Positions 36,079 to 47,500 of a stretch of DNA of 64,000 bases are shown in pieces. Under the pieces are notes generated by a model. That model made no database searches. It was not told where the DNA came from and saw only the letters and a list, made by a program, of their open reading frames with translations. Position 1 is the stretch's first letter; each line of letters begins with the position of its first letter. The DNA lies in assembly GCF_011759385.1 (NCBI RefSeq), contig NZ_JAARLY010000006.1, positions 62,001 through 126,000 on the forward strand. The letters run 5' to 3'. This DNA is from Oleiagrimonas sp. C23AA. Lineage in GTDB: Bacteria > Pseudomonadota > Gammaproteobacteria > Xanthomonadales > Rhodanobacteraceae. A program made the translations under genes and the position numbers.

Positions 36079-39000
36079 GTGGGCTTTTCGACACTTTTCA
36101 TCCGCCGGCCGATCGCCACCTCGCTGCTAATGGCAGCGGTGCTGCTGCTGGGCATTCTTGGCTATCGTGCGTTGCCGGTCTCGGCACTGCCGGAAGTGGA
36201 CGCGCCCAGCCTGGTCGTGACCACCCAGTATCCGGGCGCCAGCGCGCAGACCGTGGCCACCCTGGTGACCACGCCGCTGGAGCGCCAGCTCGGACAGATT
36301 TCCGGCATCACCATGATGAGCTCGGACAGCTCCGCCGGGCTGTCCTCGATCGTCCTGCAGTTCAACATGAACAAGGACATCGACATCGCCGCGCAGGACG
36401 TGCAATCAGCGCTGCGCGCCGCGCGCCTGCCCGGCAGTCTGCCGTATCCGCCGGTGTACAACCGAGTCAATCCGGCCGACGCGCCGATCATGACGCTGGT
36501 GCTCAGCTCCGACACGGTGCCGTTGCGGCAGGTCAATGACTACGCCGACTCGGTGATCGCGCAGAAACTCTCGCAGGTCGAGGGCGTGGGCCTGGTGTCG
36601 ATTGCCGGCAACGTGAAGCCGGCCGTGCGCGTGCAGGTGAATCCGGCGCAGCTGGGCAACCTGGGCCTGACCATGGAGGACGTGCGCAGCGCGCTCACCC
36701 AGGCCAACGTCAACGCTGCCAAGGGTACGCTCAATGGCACGGTGCAGACCTATTCCATCGGCACCAATGACCAGCTCACCGACGCCCAGCAGTACCGCAA
36801 CACCATCATCAGCTACAAGGATGGTTCGCCGGTCCGCCTGAAGGACGTGGCCAAGGTCATCAATGGTGTCGAGAACGACCAGCTGGCAGCTTGGGCCAAT
36901 GGCAAACCGGCGGTGTTGCTGGATATCCGTCGCCAGCCCGGTGCCAACATCGTCAAGACGGTGGAGAACATCCGCCGGCAGATGCCGTCGCTGCGCTCGG
37001 TGCTGCCCAACAATGTGAACCTCAGGGTGTTCGCCGACCGCACGGTGACCATCCGCGCCTCGGTGCACGATGTGCAGTTCACGCTGATCCTCACCGTGTT
37101 CCTGGTGGTGGCGGTGATCTTCGTGTTCCTGCGCCGGTTGTGGGCCACGGTGATTCCATCGGTGGCGGTGCCACTGTCGCTGCTGGGCACGTTCGCGGTG
37201 ATGTCGTTTACCGGCATGTCGCTGGACAACCTGTCGCTGATGGCGCTGACCGTGGCCACCGGCTTTGTGGTCGACGATGCGATCGTGATGATCGAGAACA
37301 TCGTGCGTTACATCGAGCAGGGCAAGAGCCCCAAGGAAGCGGCCGAGATCGGCGCCAAGGAAATTGGCTTCACCGTGCTCTCGCTGACCGTGTCGCTGGT
37401 GGCGGTATTCCTGCCACTGCTGCTGATGCCGGGCGTGACCGGGCGCCTGTTCCACGAGTTCGCCTGGGTGCTGACCAGCGCCGTGGTCATCTCCATGCTG
37501 GTGTCGCTGACGCTGACACCGATGATGTGCGCCTATCTGCTCAAGGCCGACGAGTTGCCGGTGGGCGATGATGCCCACGAGAGGGCCGCCGCCGAGGGCA
37601 GGCGCGACTGGTGGACACGCACCGTCGATGCCTATGGGCGCAGTCTGGACTGGGTGCTCGAGCACCGTCCGCTGACCATGCTGGTGGCGGCCATCACCCT
37701 GGCCGTGACCATCCTGCTTTACGTGGCCATTCCCAAGGGTCTGCTGCCCGAGCAGGACACCGGCATGATCACCGGTGTGGTGCAGGCCGATGACAACATC
37801 GCCTTCCCGGCGATGGAGCAGCGCATGAAGCAGGTCGCCGCAGCCCTGCGCAAGGACCCGGCCGTGGCTGGCGTGGCCTCGTTCATCGGCGCCGGTTCGA
37901 TCAACCCGACGCTCAACCAGGGCCAGCTGTCGATCGTGCTGAAAGACCGCGGTGACCGCGGCAGCCTGGATGAAATCCTGCCGCACCTGCAGAACGACGC
38001 GGCCGGCATTCCGGGGGTGGCGTTGTATCTGAAGCCGGTGCAGGACATCACCCTGGATACGCAGGTTTCGGCCACCGAGTACCAGTTCGCCATGTCCGAC
38101 GTCAATTCGGACCAGCTCAACGATTACGCGGCGAAGATGACCTCGGCCATGCGCGGCTTGCCCGAGCTGTCGGATGTGTCCAACAACCTGGCCGACAAGG
38201 GGCGCTCGCTGCATCTTGATATCGACCGCGACAAGGCCAGCCGTCTTGGCGTGCCGGTGCAGACCATCGACGACACCTTGTACGACGCCTTCGGTCAGCG
38301 CCAGATCTCGACCATCTTCACCCAGCTCAACCAGTACCGCGTGGTGCTGGAGGTGGACCCGAAATTCCGCAACAGCGCCGATCTTCTCAACAAGCTGACC
38401 GTGCGCAGCAATGGCAGCGGTGCGCTGACCGGCACCAACGCCACCAGCTATGGCCAGCTGGTCTCGGCCAACTCGTCCACGTCCACCGGTGTGGGCAACG
38501 CCAATACCGGCATCAAGACCGGTGCCGGCAGTACCGTGCCTTTGTCGGTGCTGGCCAATGCCACGGTCACCAACGCACCGCTGGTGATCACGCACCAGAA
38601 CCAGCTGCCGGCAGTGACCATCTCGTTCAACCTGGCGCAAGGCTACTCGCTGTCACAGGCGGTCGATGCCATTCGCAATCTGCAGGCCAAGCAGAACTGG
38701 CCGCCGCAGGTGCGTGGGCAGTTCATCGGCAAGGCCGCCGAGTTTTCCTCCTCGCTGGGTGACGAAGTCCTGCTGCTGCTGGCGGCAGTGGTGGTGATCT
38801 ACATCGTGCTGGGCGTGCTCTATGAGAGCTACATCCATCCGATCACCATCATTTCCACGCTGCCGCCGGCCGGTGTCGGCGCTCTGCTGGCGCTGATGAT
38901 CTGCAACATGAGCCTGTCGGTGGACGGCATTGTCGGCATCGTGCTGCTGATCGGTATCGTCAAGAAGAACGCGATCATGATGATCGACTTCGCGATCGAG

Positions 39001-39309
39001 GCGCAGCGCTCGGGGATGAATGCGCGTGATGCCATCCATCGCGCCTGTCTGCTGCGTTTCCGTCCGATCATGATGACCACCGCAGCGGCCCTGCTGGGCG
39101 CGTTGCCGCTGGCGCTGGGCAATGGCATCGGCGCCGAGCTGCGCCGGCCGCTGGGTGTGTCCATTGTCGGCGGTCTGCTGCTGTCGCAGCTGATCACGCT
39201 GTACACCACGCCGGTGATCTACCTGTACATGGAACGTTTCTCCGACTGGCAGCGGGCCCGCCGCGAGCGCCGTGCGTTGGCACGCGCCGAGGTCGGCAGC
39301 CGGTCATGA
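36079..39309 (+). CDS. mdtB: RND efflux pump subunit (MdtB-like)
   Basis: The 1076-residue transporter has twelve membrane helices and two large periplasmic loops. RND marks include FIRRPIATSLLMAAVLLLGI, the TM4 proton-relay region ATGFVVDDAIVMIENIVRYIE with its Asp pair, and the TM10-12 end RPIMMTTAAALLGALPLALGNGIGAELRRPLG. The start is a GTG at 36079 with AGGA ahead. A Ser/Thr/Gly/Asn-rich insert (around residues 780-820) interrupts the second periplasmic loop. Confidence 0.88.
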   Translation: MGFSTLFIRRPIATSLLMAAVLLLGILGYRALPVSALPEVDAPSLVVTTQYPGASAQTVATLVTTPLERQLGQISGITMMSSDSSAGLSSIVLQFNMNKDIDIAAQDVQSALRAARLPGSLPYPPVYNRVNPADAPIMTLVLSSDTVPLRQVNDYADSVIAQKLSQVEGVGLVSIAGNVKPAVRVQVNPAQLGNLGLTMEDVRSALTQANVNAAKGTLNGTVQTYSIGTNDQLTDAQQYRNTIISYKDGSPVRLKDVAKVINGVENDQLAAWANGKPAVLLDIRRQPGANIVKTVENIRRQMPSLRSVLPNNVNLRVFADRTVTIRASVHDVQFTLILTVFLVVAVIFVFLRRLWATVIPSVAVPLSLLGTFAVMSFTGMSLDNLSLMALTVATGFVVDDAIVMIENIVRYIEQGKSPKEAAEIGAKEIGFTVLSLTVSLVAVFLPLLLMPGVTGRLFHEFAWVLTSAVVISMLVSLTLTPMMCAYLLKADELPVGDDAHERAAAEGRRDWWTRTVDAYGRSLDWVLEHRPLTMLVAAITLAVTILLYVAIPKGLLPEQDTGMITGVVQADDNIAFPAMEQRMKQVAAALRKDPAVAGVASFIGAGSINPTLNQGQLSIVLKDRGDRGSLDEILPHLQNDAAGIPGVALYLKPVQDITLDTQVSATEYQFAMSDVNSDQLNDYAAKMTSAMRGLPELSDVSNNLADKGRSLHLDIDRDKASRLGVPVQTIDDTLYDAFGQRQISTIFTQLNQYRVVLEVDPKFRNSADLLNKLTVRSNGSGALTGTNATSYGQLVSANSSTSTGVGNANTGIKTGAGSTVPLSVLANATVTNAPLVITHQNQLPAVTISFNLAQGYSLSQAVDAIRNLQAKQNWPPQVRGQFIGKAAEFSSSLGDEVLLLLAAVVVIYIVLGVLYESYIHPITIISTLPPAGVGALLALMICNMSLSVDGIVGIVLLIGIVKKNAIMMIDFAIEAQRSGMNARDAIHRACLLRFRPIMMTTAAALLGALPLALGNGIGAELRRPLGVSIVGGLLLSQLITLYTTPVIYLYMERFSDWQRARRERRALARAEVGSRS

Positions 39310-39403
39310 TCGGATCGATGTCCGGGCAGACTGCCCGCGGGGCCCATGGGCTGGCCCAGGCCGGTTCGCGGGCCGTGGTGCCGTGGGTGCGGGAGGCGTG
39401 CGC

Positions 39404-42400
39404 GTGAACATCTCAGGGCCGTTCATCCGTCGCCCCATCGGCACCTCGCTGCTGGCGGCCGGCGTGTTCGTCATCGGCGTGATCTGCTACCTGCTGCTGG
39501 GGGTCAGCGCGCTGCCGCAGCTGTCGTTCCCGGCCATTTTCGTGCAGGCCAGCCAGCCCGGCGCCGATGCCAGCACCATGGCCTCGACCGTGGCCGCGCC
39601 GTTGGAGCGGCACCTGGGCCAGGTGCCGGGCATCTACATGATGCGCTCGCACAGTTCCGAAGGCAGCACGTTTGTCTTCATGATCTTCGACTCCGACCGC
39701 AATCTCAATGCGGCCGCGCGCGATGTGCAGCAGGCGATCAACGCGGCGGTGCCGGACCTGCCCTCGGGGCTGACCTCGCCGCCCACCTACCGCAAGGCCA
39801 ATCCCAACGACGACCCGATCCTGATGCTGGCGTTGACCTCCGATTCGCAGCCGCTGTCGGATCTCTATGATCGCGCCAACACCTTGCTGGTGCCGCGACT
39901 CAGCCAATTGGAGGGCGTCGCCTCGGTGGATGTGGCCGGCAGCGCGCAGCCGGCGATCCGCGTCGATGTGAACCTGCACAAGCTCAACGCGCTGGGCATC
40001 TCCTCCAATGAGCTGCGCAACGCGCTGACCGCGGCCAATGTGACCTCGCCGCAGGGGTTCTTGAGCAACGGCCAGACCACCATGGCGGTGACCGCCAATG
40101 ACCAGCTGCACAGCGCCGAGCAGTTCGCCGACGTGGTCATCGCGGTCAAGAACGGCACGCCGATTCGCCTGAAGGACGTGGCCGATGTCTATCAGGGCCA
40201 GGAGGATTCGTTCCAGGGCGCCTGGTTCAATGAGCAGCCATCGATCCTGCTGGAAGTGTTCAAGCGTCCGGACGCCAACGTGCTGTCCACGGTCGATGCG
40301 GTCAAGGCGCAGTTGCCATTGATGCGCACCTGGCTGCCCAAGGGCACGCACCTGACCACCTTCTTCGACGGCACGCCAACGGTACGCGCCTCGATCAACG
40401 AGGTGCAGATCACGCTGCTGATCAGCCTGGCCATGGTCATCATGACCATGGCGCTGTTCCTGCGCCGGCTGGCACCCACGGTGATTGCCGCCACGGCTGT
40501 GCCACTCTCACTGGCCGGCGCATTCGTGGTGATGTACCTGCTCGACTACACGCTGGACAACCTGTCGCTGCTGGCGCTGGTGATTGCCATCGGCTTTGTG
40601 GTCGACGATGCCATCGTGGTGATCGAGAACATCATCCGGCATCTGGACGCCGGTGAGTCGCGCCTGCAGGCGGCACTGGCCGGCGCGCGCGAGATCGGTT
40701 TCACCATCGTTTCCATCACCGCCTCGCTGATCGCGGTATTCATTCCGCTGCTGTTCGCGCCGGGCATGATGGGCATGTTCTTCCGCGAGTTCACCATCAC
40801 GCTGATCTCGGCCATCGCCGTGTCGGCGGTGGTCTCGCTGACGCTGACGCCGTCGCTGTGCGGCGTGTTCCTAAAGCCCACCAGTGAGGCCGAGCCGAGC
40901 CGCTTCGGCCGTGTGCTGGATCGCTTCCACGGCGGCATGTTGAACCTGTACCGGCGCACGCTGGACTGGGCGCTGAGGCATCCGCGCCTGCTCTCGCTGC
41001 AGCCCTTGCTGCTGGTGGTGCTGACGGTGTTCCTGTTCGGCATGGTGCATGCCGGGTTCTTCCCCGAGCAGGACACCGGACTGATCTGGGGCCGGGCCAG
41101 TGCCGGGCCGTCGGTGTCGTATGACCAGATGTCCGATCGCCTGCAACGCATCACCGATGTGCTGGAAGCCGACCCGGCGGTCGAGAACATCAGTTCGCAG
41201 CTGGGCAGTGGTCGCCACGGTACCACCACCGCCTCGTTCACCATCCAGCTCAAGCCGCTGGGCCATGGCCGTAAGCTCACCACGCAGCAGGTGCTGACGC
41301 GACTATCGCTGAAGGTAAACCGTTTCCCTGACATGGAGCTGCGCCTGCGCCCGCACCAGGACCTGCCCTCGGGCGGTGGCGGCGGCACCAGTCAGGGCGC
41401 GCAGTACAGCGTGTCCCTGCAGGGCAACAACTCAGAGGAACTGCAGGAGTGGTTGCCCAAGCTGCAGGCGGTGCTGAAGAAGAACCCGATGCTGCGCGAT
41501 GTCGGCACCGATGTGGACGATGCCGGCCTGCGCGAGAACGTGGTGGTGGATCGCGACAAGGCCTCGGCCATGGGCGTGTCGGTGGCGGCGGTGGACGATG
41601 CGCTGTACAACGCCTTCGGCCAGCGCCAGGTCTCGACCATCTATTCGGACATCAACGAATACCACGTGGTGGTCAACGCCTTGCCGACGCAGACGGCCAC
41701 GCCCGATGCGCTGACGCGCATCTACGTGAAGGGCTCCGGCGGCATGGTGCCGCTGACTGCGGTGGCGCACATCGAGCCGGGCCTGGCGCCGGCCGAGATC
41801 ACCCACCAGGACCAGTTCACGGTGATGGATGTCAGCTTCAACCTGGCACCGGGCGTGGCGCTGGGTCAGGCCATGGCCTCGATCCGCCAGACCGTGGGCG
41901 AGATGCGGCTGCCGGGCGACATCCGTCTCGCGCTGGGCGACAACTTCCGTCGCCTGCGCGAACAGCAGTCGCAGGGACCGTGGCTGCTGCTGGCGGCGAT
42001 CCTGGCGGTGTATATCGTGCTGGGCATGCTCTACGAGAGCCTGATCCATCCGGTGACCATCCTCTCCACGCTGCCATCGGCGGGCGTCGGCGCGCTGCTG
42101 GCATTGATCGTCACCAACACCGAGCTGTCGGTGGTGGCGATGATGGCGTTCGTGCTGCTGATTGGCCTGGTCAAGAAGAACGCCATCATGATGGTGGATT
42201 TCGCCTTGACCGCGCAGCGCGAAGGCGCTACTGCGTTCGACGCCATTCGCACTGCCTGCCTGGTGCGCTTCCGGCCCATCATGATGACCACCATGGTGGC
42301 CATTCTGGCCGCCGTGCCACTGGCGGTAGGCCTGGGCGAAGGCGCCGAGCTGCGTCGGCCGTTGGGTATTGCGGTGATCGGTGGCCTGCTGGTGTCGCAA

Positions 42401-42532
42401 AGCCTGACCCTGCTAAGCACCCCGGCGTTGTTCCTGGTGTTCTCGCGCATGGCCGCGCGCCGCCGCGCACGCAAGGAAGCTCGACGCCAGCGCAAGCTGG
42501 AGCGGCGCCAACTGGCCCGTCAGAACGGTTGA
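39404..42532 (+). CDS. mdtC: RND efflux pump subunit (MdtC-like)
   Basis: The 1042-residue RND protein is paralogous to its upstream neighbour: FIRRPIGTSLLAAGVFVIGV, AIGFVVDDAIVVIENIIRHLD and RPIMMTTMVAILAAVPLAVGLGEGAELRRPLG. A GTG at 39404 with GGGAGG seven bases ahead is the start; the open frame from 39272 is not used. Two different RND subunits in tandem fit the MdtBC heteromeric pump. No TolC-like gene lies beside it. Confidence 0.88.
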   Translation: MNISGPFIRRPIGTSLLAAGVFVIGVICYLLLGVSALPQLSFPAIFVQASQPGADASTMASTVAAPLERHLGQVPGIYMMRSHSSEGSTFVFMIFDSDRNLNAAARDVQQAINAAVPDLPSGLTSPPTYRKANPNDDPILMLALTSDSQPLSDLYDRANTLLVPRLSQLEGVASVDVAGSAQPAIRVDVNLHKLNALGISSNELRNALTAANVTSPQGFLSNGQTTMAVTANDQLHSAEQFADVVIAVKNGTPIRLKDVADVYQGQEDSFQGAWFNEQPSILLEVFKRPDANVLSTVDAVKAQLPLMRTWLPKGTHLTTFFDGTPTVRASINEVQITLLISLAMVIMTMALFLRRLAPTVIAATAVPLSLAGAFVVMYLLDYTLDNLSLLALVIAIGFVVDDAIVVIENIIRHLDAGESRLQAALAGAREIGFTIVSITASLIAVFIPLLFAPGMMGMFFREFTITLISAIAVSAVVSLTLTPSLCGVFLKPTSEAEPSRFGRVLDRFHGGMLNLYRRTLDWALRHPRLLSLQPLLLVVLTVFLFGMVHAGFFPEQDTGLIWGRASAGPSVSYDQMSDRLQRITDVLEADPAVENISSQLGSGRHGTTTASFTIQLKPLGHGRKLTTQQVLTRLSLKVNRFPDMELRLRPHQDLPSGGGGGTSQGAQYSVSLQGNNSEELQEWLPKLQAVLKKNPMLRDVGTDVDDAGLRENVVVDRDKASAMGVSVAAVDDALYNAFGQRQVSTIYSDINEYHVVVNALPTQTATPDALTRIYVKGSGGMVPLTAVAHIEPGLAPAEITHQDQFTVMDVSFNLAPGVALGQAMASIRQTVGEMRLPGDIRLALGDNFRRLREQQSQGPWLLLAAILAVYIVLGMLYESLIHPVTILSTLPSAGVGALLALIVTNTELSVVAMMAFVLLIGLVKKNAIMMVDFALTAQREGATAFDAIRTACLVRFRPIMMTTMVAILAAVPLAVGLGEGAELRRPLGIAVIGGLLVSQSLTLLSTPALFLVFSRMAARRRARKEARRQRKLERRQLARQNG

Positions 42533-42539
42533 TCAAGCC

Positions 42540-42564
42540 GGCGACCGGACTTGCACCGGTCGCC
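42540..42564. terminator. Hairpin between convergent genes
   Basis: GGCGACCGG and CCGGTCGCC form a perfect 9-bp stem with a 7-nt loop between mdtC and the symporter gene. No T-tract follows, so terminator strength is doubtful. Confidence 0.5.
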
Positions 42565-42588
42565 TTGTATCAACGCTGTCGCGCTGGT

Positions 42589-44151
42589 TTACCAGAGCAC
42601 GATAATCAGCAGCGCGGTCAACCCCAGCACGATGAACGAGGCCCAGCGCACCTTCGGTGGAATGAAGGTCAGCCCCTTGCGCGCGATCAGCGCCACGCGC
42701 TTGTCATCCTCGTCGGGCCGGTCCGCGCAGCCCAGTTTGGCCATCCAGGCCCAGGTGATCAGCGCCGTGCTCGCGCAGGAAATGCCGGCCGAAATGGTGT
42801 AGTGCCATCCAATGATCTTGGTCATCTGGCCGACGAACAGCAGTGCACTGACGGCATGTCCGCAGATCAGCCCGCGCAGCGCCGCCGACGGGCCCAGCTT
42901 CTTGTTCCACAGGCCGAACAGGAACACGGCCACCAGTGGTGAGGCGACGTAGGCGAACAGCTGCTGGATGTAATTGAACAGGCCCTGGAAGTGCTGGATG
43001 AAGGGCGCCCACAGCGCCGCGATGCCGGCAATCACGAAGGTCGCCACGCGCCCGCACCAGGCCAGCTGGCGGTTGCTCAAGTTCGGCTTCATCGGCTGGA
43101 TGAAATCCAGTGTCACCAGCGTCGCCGAGGAATTGAGCACCGCCGAAAGGCTGGACATCAGTGCCGCCGCCAGGCCCGCCAGTAGCAGCCCGGTCAGGCC
43201 CACCGGCGCAAAGTGCATGATCATCTCGGGAAACACCTTGTCCGGGTGTTCCAGGTTCGGTAGCAGGGCAATGGCCAGAGCACCGGGAATGACCATGAAG
43301 ATCGGGTTCAGCAGCTTCAGCCCGGCGGCGATCACCGAGGCCCCACCAGCGGCGCTCATGTCGCGCGCGCCCAGCACGCGCTGAATCACGTACTGGTTCA
43401 TGGTCCAGTAGTAGAAGCCGGCGATCGGCAGACCGATCAGCGTGCCCAGCCATGGCAGGCCGTTGGCCCCCAGCGGACGGATCATCGACATCTTGTCCGG
43501 CGAGATGCGATCCATCACCTGGCTCCAGGAAAAATCGAACTGGCCGAACACCAGGATCGCCAGTGCGATCGAGCCACCCAGCAGCACGAAGGCCTGCATC
43601 ACATCCGTATATACCACCGCGCGCAGGCCGCCTGACGCCGTGTAGACCGCGGTGAACGCGGCCAGCACCAGGCTCATTTCCCACATCGACAGCGACGGGA
43701 AGAACGCCGTCACCACCACCGATCCGGCGTACAGGCTGGCGGCAGTGTCGATGACAATAGCCAGCAGCAGCGTGATCACCGACAGGTATTTGCGCAGGCG
43801 CCAGTCGAAGCGTCGCTCCATCAGCTCGGGCATGGTGGTGACCTTCGAGCGCATGATCACCGGCAACACGAAGAAGGCGGTGAAAATCAGCACCAGCCCG
43901 GCCATCCATTCGTAGTTGCCCACCGAGATGCCATTCCGGTAGGCGCCGCCGGGCAGGCCGATCAGCGTGTCGGAGGACACATTGGCCGCATACAGCGAAA
44001 AGCCCACCGCCACCGGGCCCAGCGAGCGCCCGGCCAGAAACAGGTCGTCCTTGTCCTTCTTGCCGCGCGCCACCCAGATGCCGATGCCGGCGGTGACGCA
44101 GAAATAGGCGGCAATGATGATGTAATCGAGCGTGTGCAGATGTTCCATCAT
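42589..44151 (-). CDS. Sodium:solute symporter (SSS family)
   Basis: The 520-residue protein has about 13-14 membrane helices. LFLAGRSLGPVAVGFSLYAANVSSDTLIGLPGGAY is the SSS family start, GFYYWTMNQYVIQRVLGARD carries the family sugar-transporter signature, and GLLLAGLAAALMSSLSAVLNSSATLVTLDF the sodium-site helix. It resembles the SGLT-like sugar subgroup used with TonB-dependent receptors. The downstream-facing neighbours (TBDR and GH2 enzyme) fit a glycan uptake locus. The ATG at 44151 or 44148 starts it. Confidence 0.88.
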   Translation of the reverse strand: MMEHLHTLDYIIIAAYFCVTAGIGIWVARGKKDKDDLFLAGRSLGPVAVGFSLYAANVSSDTLIGLPGGAYRNGISVGNYEWMAGLVLIFTAFFVLPVIMRSKVTTMPELMERRFDWRLRKYLSVITLLLAIVIDTAASLYAGSVVVTAFFPSLSMWEMSLVLAAFTAVYTASGGLRAVVYTDVMQAFVLLGGSIALAILVFGQFDFSWSQVMDRISPDKMSMIRPLGANGLPWLGTLIGLPIAGFYYWTMNQYVIQRVLGARDMSAAGGASVIAAGLKLLNPIFMVIPGALAIALLPNLEHPDKVFPEMIMHFAPVGLTGLLLAGLAAALMSSLSAVLNSSATLVTLDFIQPMKPNLSNRQLAWCGRVATFVIAGIAALWAPFIQHFQGLFNYIQQLFAYVASPLVAVFLFGLWNKKLGPSAALRGLICGHAVSALLFVGQMTKIIGWHYTISAGISCASTALITWAWMAKLGCADRPDEDDKRVALIARKGLTFIPPKVRWASFIVLGLTALLIIVLW

Positions 44152-44282
44152 GGACCCCGTCGCCGTATTGCACGCACTGGCCCGGACCATCACGACACCG
44201 CGCGCAGGCACGCCCCCTCGCGCCCTGCCGAACCAGCCACATCAGCTCGCCACACGCAGCCGCGCGCGCGAACCCACTGGAG

Positions 44283-44315
44283 CCCCGCATGCTCTCAATG
44301 TGAATGCATGCGGGG
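44283..44315. repeat. Perfect 10-bp inverted repeat
   Basis: CCCCGCATGC and GCATGCGGGG flank a 13-bp loop upstream of the symporter gene. No T-tract follows. It could be an operator or a leader hairpin. Outside this and the terminator at 44442, I see nothing coding in 44152-44545. Confidence 0.5.
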
Positions 44316-44441
44316 TGTGAATCTTCCATGCGGCCATGGCTTTGGAGCGCGGCCTGGCAAGCGCGGGCCACGCCAACGTCGCGGTCACCTGGCGCCGCCA
44401 AGCGTCATCGGCGCGGTGGGACAATCACGGCCCGGCAAATG

Positions 44442-44486
44442 CAAAACGCCCGTGGCAAGGGCGAACCCTCACCGCGGGCGTTTTTT
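44442..44486 (-). terminator. Terminator of the TonB-dependent receptor gene
   Basis: AAAACGCCCG and CGGGCGTTTTTT pair across a 21-nt loop that contains its own short stem. It starts 60 bp after the receptor stop. Confidence 0.75.
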
Positions 44487-44545
44487 ACGTCCATGTATCA
44501 GGCGAGGGCGTTCCTAGCCCTGGGTTGGCAATCGTTACACCGGCC

Positions 44546-47500
44546 TCAGAAGTGGAAGCGCACGCCGGCCATGTAGTAGCGCTCGGAGAGGTTGGAGTAA
44601 TACTTCTCGTCCGGCCACACCAGGTAAAACTTCTGGCGCTCGTTGGTCAGGTTCTGTGCTTGCACATAGGCCTGGAAGTTGGGCGTGAACTGGTAGCTGA
44701 TGCTGGCGTCCACGTAGGTGGTCGGCTTCTGGTAGACCTCCAGACCGGTGATGCCGGCATAGTTTTCCGCCACCGCGCGCCGGCTTCGATAGTTGGCCGC
44801 CACGCGCGCCTGCAGCCGCGAGTCCTGGTAGTACAGGATCAGGTTGGCCGACTTCTTGGAGTTGTCCGGGAATGGAATGGCGTTGCCGGCCAGGTCCTTC
44901 TTGCCGGTATCGCTGGGCGAGTAGGTGCCATTGATCTGGAAGCCCGTGTGCGAGAGGAAGCCGGGCAGGAAGTCCAGATGCTGGCTGTAGTTGGCCTCCA
45001 GGCCATGCAGGGTGGTGCCGGTTCCCTGCACCGGCTCGGTGACGTCCACGCAGCGGCGCACCACGCCGTCCTGATCGGGAATGTCACAGGAAATGGCACT
45101 GCTTTGCACGATGAAGCTGGACACGCGGATACGGAATGCGGCCAGGCTGATCATGCTGCTGCGATTCATGTAATACGACAGCGAGGCGCCGAAGTTCTCC
45201 GAACGCCACGGGTTGAGCTGCGGATTGCCTCCCGAGGAAGCACCGGTCACCGCCTGTACCGCGGTGCCATCGGCCAGCGTGGTGGTCTGGAAACTGCGCG
45301 AGAAGCCGCCTCCCCACTGATCCAGCGACAGCGGCATCATGTTCTTGGATCCGGCCAGGCGCAGTTTAAGCTTTGGCGTCAGATCCACCGATACGTTGAT
45401 CGCGGGAAGAATGTCGTCGTACTGGCGATGGGTGCGAATGGCACCAGCATTGGCCTGCGGCAGGCCATACGGCCGTGCCGCGCCAGTCAGATTCTGGCGC
45501 ACATCCAGGTTGGTGCGGATGTAGCGAAAGCCGGCGTTGCCACTGAAGGGCAGGCCGGCAATGGTGCCCTGGAAGTTGGCCTGCGCGTAGAGTGCGCGCT
45601 CCTTCACCTGCAGGTCCCAGCTGCTGGCCGGGTCGGTAACACGCGTGGCGGTGCCGCCCTGGGTAACGTTGTAGAAGTCGTACGGGTTCTTCATCGCCGC
45701 CGGATCCACGCCCCAGCCGACCACGCCGGGCGTCTGGGCCACGTTGCTGATCTTCATCATGTTGTCACTGATGAAACCGGGCAACTGACTGACCGGCCCC
45801 ATCAACTCGTTGCCGCGGAAGTAGCCATCGGCATTACTGGCCGTGCAGGCGCCATCGATGCCGCCGCCGTTGAGGATGATGTCCGACGTGGTCCAGCGCA
45901 CCAGGCAGCCATCAGGGTCGCTGGCGCCATTGCCGGCAAATTTGTGCGCGGCAAACACGTAGGAGTTGAGCGATGCCGAGCGGATCGAGTTGCGCGCTCC
46001 AAAGTCCAGCGAAAAGTCCGGGGTAAATCGGAAATGCCCGTCGGCGCGGACGACGTTCATGCTGGTCGCCGCCTTGGAGCCGTTGCCATAGATGCTTTTG
46101 ACCACATAGGTGGACTCCTGGCCCAGTCGAGACTGTACCGATTGCGGCACGGTGACCACCGGGTTCTGGCCGGTCCAGTCCACCGTTTCGCCGTAGGCAT
46201 ACTGCGGAAAGCCATTGGGGTTGAAGGCGAAGTTGCCGCCCTCGTTGGCCGGATGCACATACACCGTGGAGGGTAGCGAGACGCCGGATTTGAGCACATT
46301 GGGCCATTGCGAACCGTTGCCGTCGCTCATGTCGATGGACATCTGGTCGGTTTGCTGACTGGCGCTGGCGTTGATCCAGCGAAGATCGCCGGTGAACGGG
46401 CCGCCGTTGTCGAATTTCAGATCGGTGTTGAAGTTGCGTGCGTAGGAGTTGGTCCTGATCGCAGTCGACTCGGGCTCGGAATCACCTACCACCACGTTGT
46501 ACTTCTGCACCGTGTAGAACTGCTGGTTCCAGTCGCCATCCTGCTCGCCCGGGGTGTTGAATGGGTTGGTGAAGATGGCACCGGTACCGCGCGAGGTCAG
46601 CGGCAGCGAGGTCGGCGAGGTCTGGCTGACCGGCAACGTGTAAACGCCGATCGATTGGTCGGTCTGCACCTGATGATTGAAGAAGCCATCGGCGGTGAAG
46701 GTAAGGCCATTGTCAAAGCCGTACTGGAACGCGGCGTTGAGGCCGGTGCGCTTGGGTTGCACCGTGTCCTGGGTCGGCTTGAAGCGCGGTGGGCTGTAGA
46801 AGGCACCATCAGCCTTGCCATCGCCGTTGACGTCCACGGAGCCATTGGCGAACTGGGTGATCTGCGAGGGTACCGGTGAGCCACTCCAGCCGGTCAGGTA
46901 GCCCAGGCCGTCGGCATTGGCCGAGCTGGCATTTTCCCCGGCCACGCGTCCGGTCTGGTTGGGCTGCCAGCCCTGCACATCGTTGCTGTGCACAAAGTCC
47001 GAGTAGGATGCGCCGACTAGGAAACCCCAGTTGCCATGGTCGTTGTAGCCGACCAGGATGTTGCCGTTGGGCTTGGTCTTGCCCGCGACCTGGCCGCGTC
47101 CGGCTTCCAGCGAGCCGGCGGTGGTCCAGCCAAATGGCAGGTCCCAGGGCTGGCGGGTGCGCAGGTTCACCGTGCCGGAAATACCCGAGGTCAGCATGCT
47201 GGCGGTGGGCGATTTCATCACGTCGGCGCCAGCAAACAGCGACGAGGGCAGGGTCTGGTAGTTGGGCTGGATGGAATAGATGTTGCTGGCGGTGATGAAG
47301 CTTTCACCGTTGATGAGCGTGGTCACCTCGGGCAGGCCACGAATATTGATGGTGGTGCCTTCACCGGCATTGCGGCCCACCTGCACGCCGGTAATGCGCT
47401 GCAGTGAATCGGCAATGGTCACATCCGGCAGCTCGCCAATGTTCACTGAGGTGATGCTGTCTTGGATATTGGGTGCGGTGCGCTTGAGCTCGATGGCCTG

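Noticed and set aside
36406..38640. 744-codon open frame antisense to mdtB
   Set aside because: Composition is arginine/histidine/glutamine rich, as expected for an antisense shadow of a membrane-protein gene.
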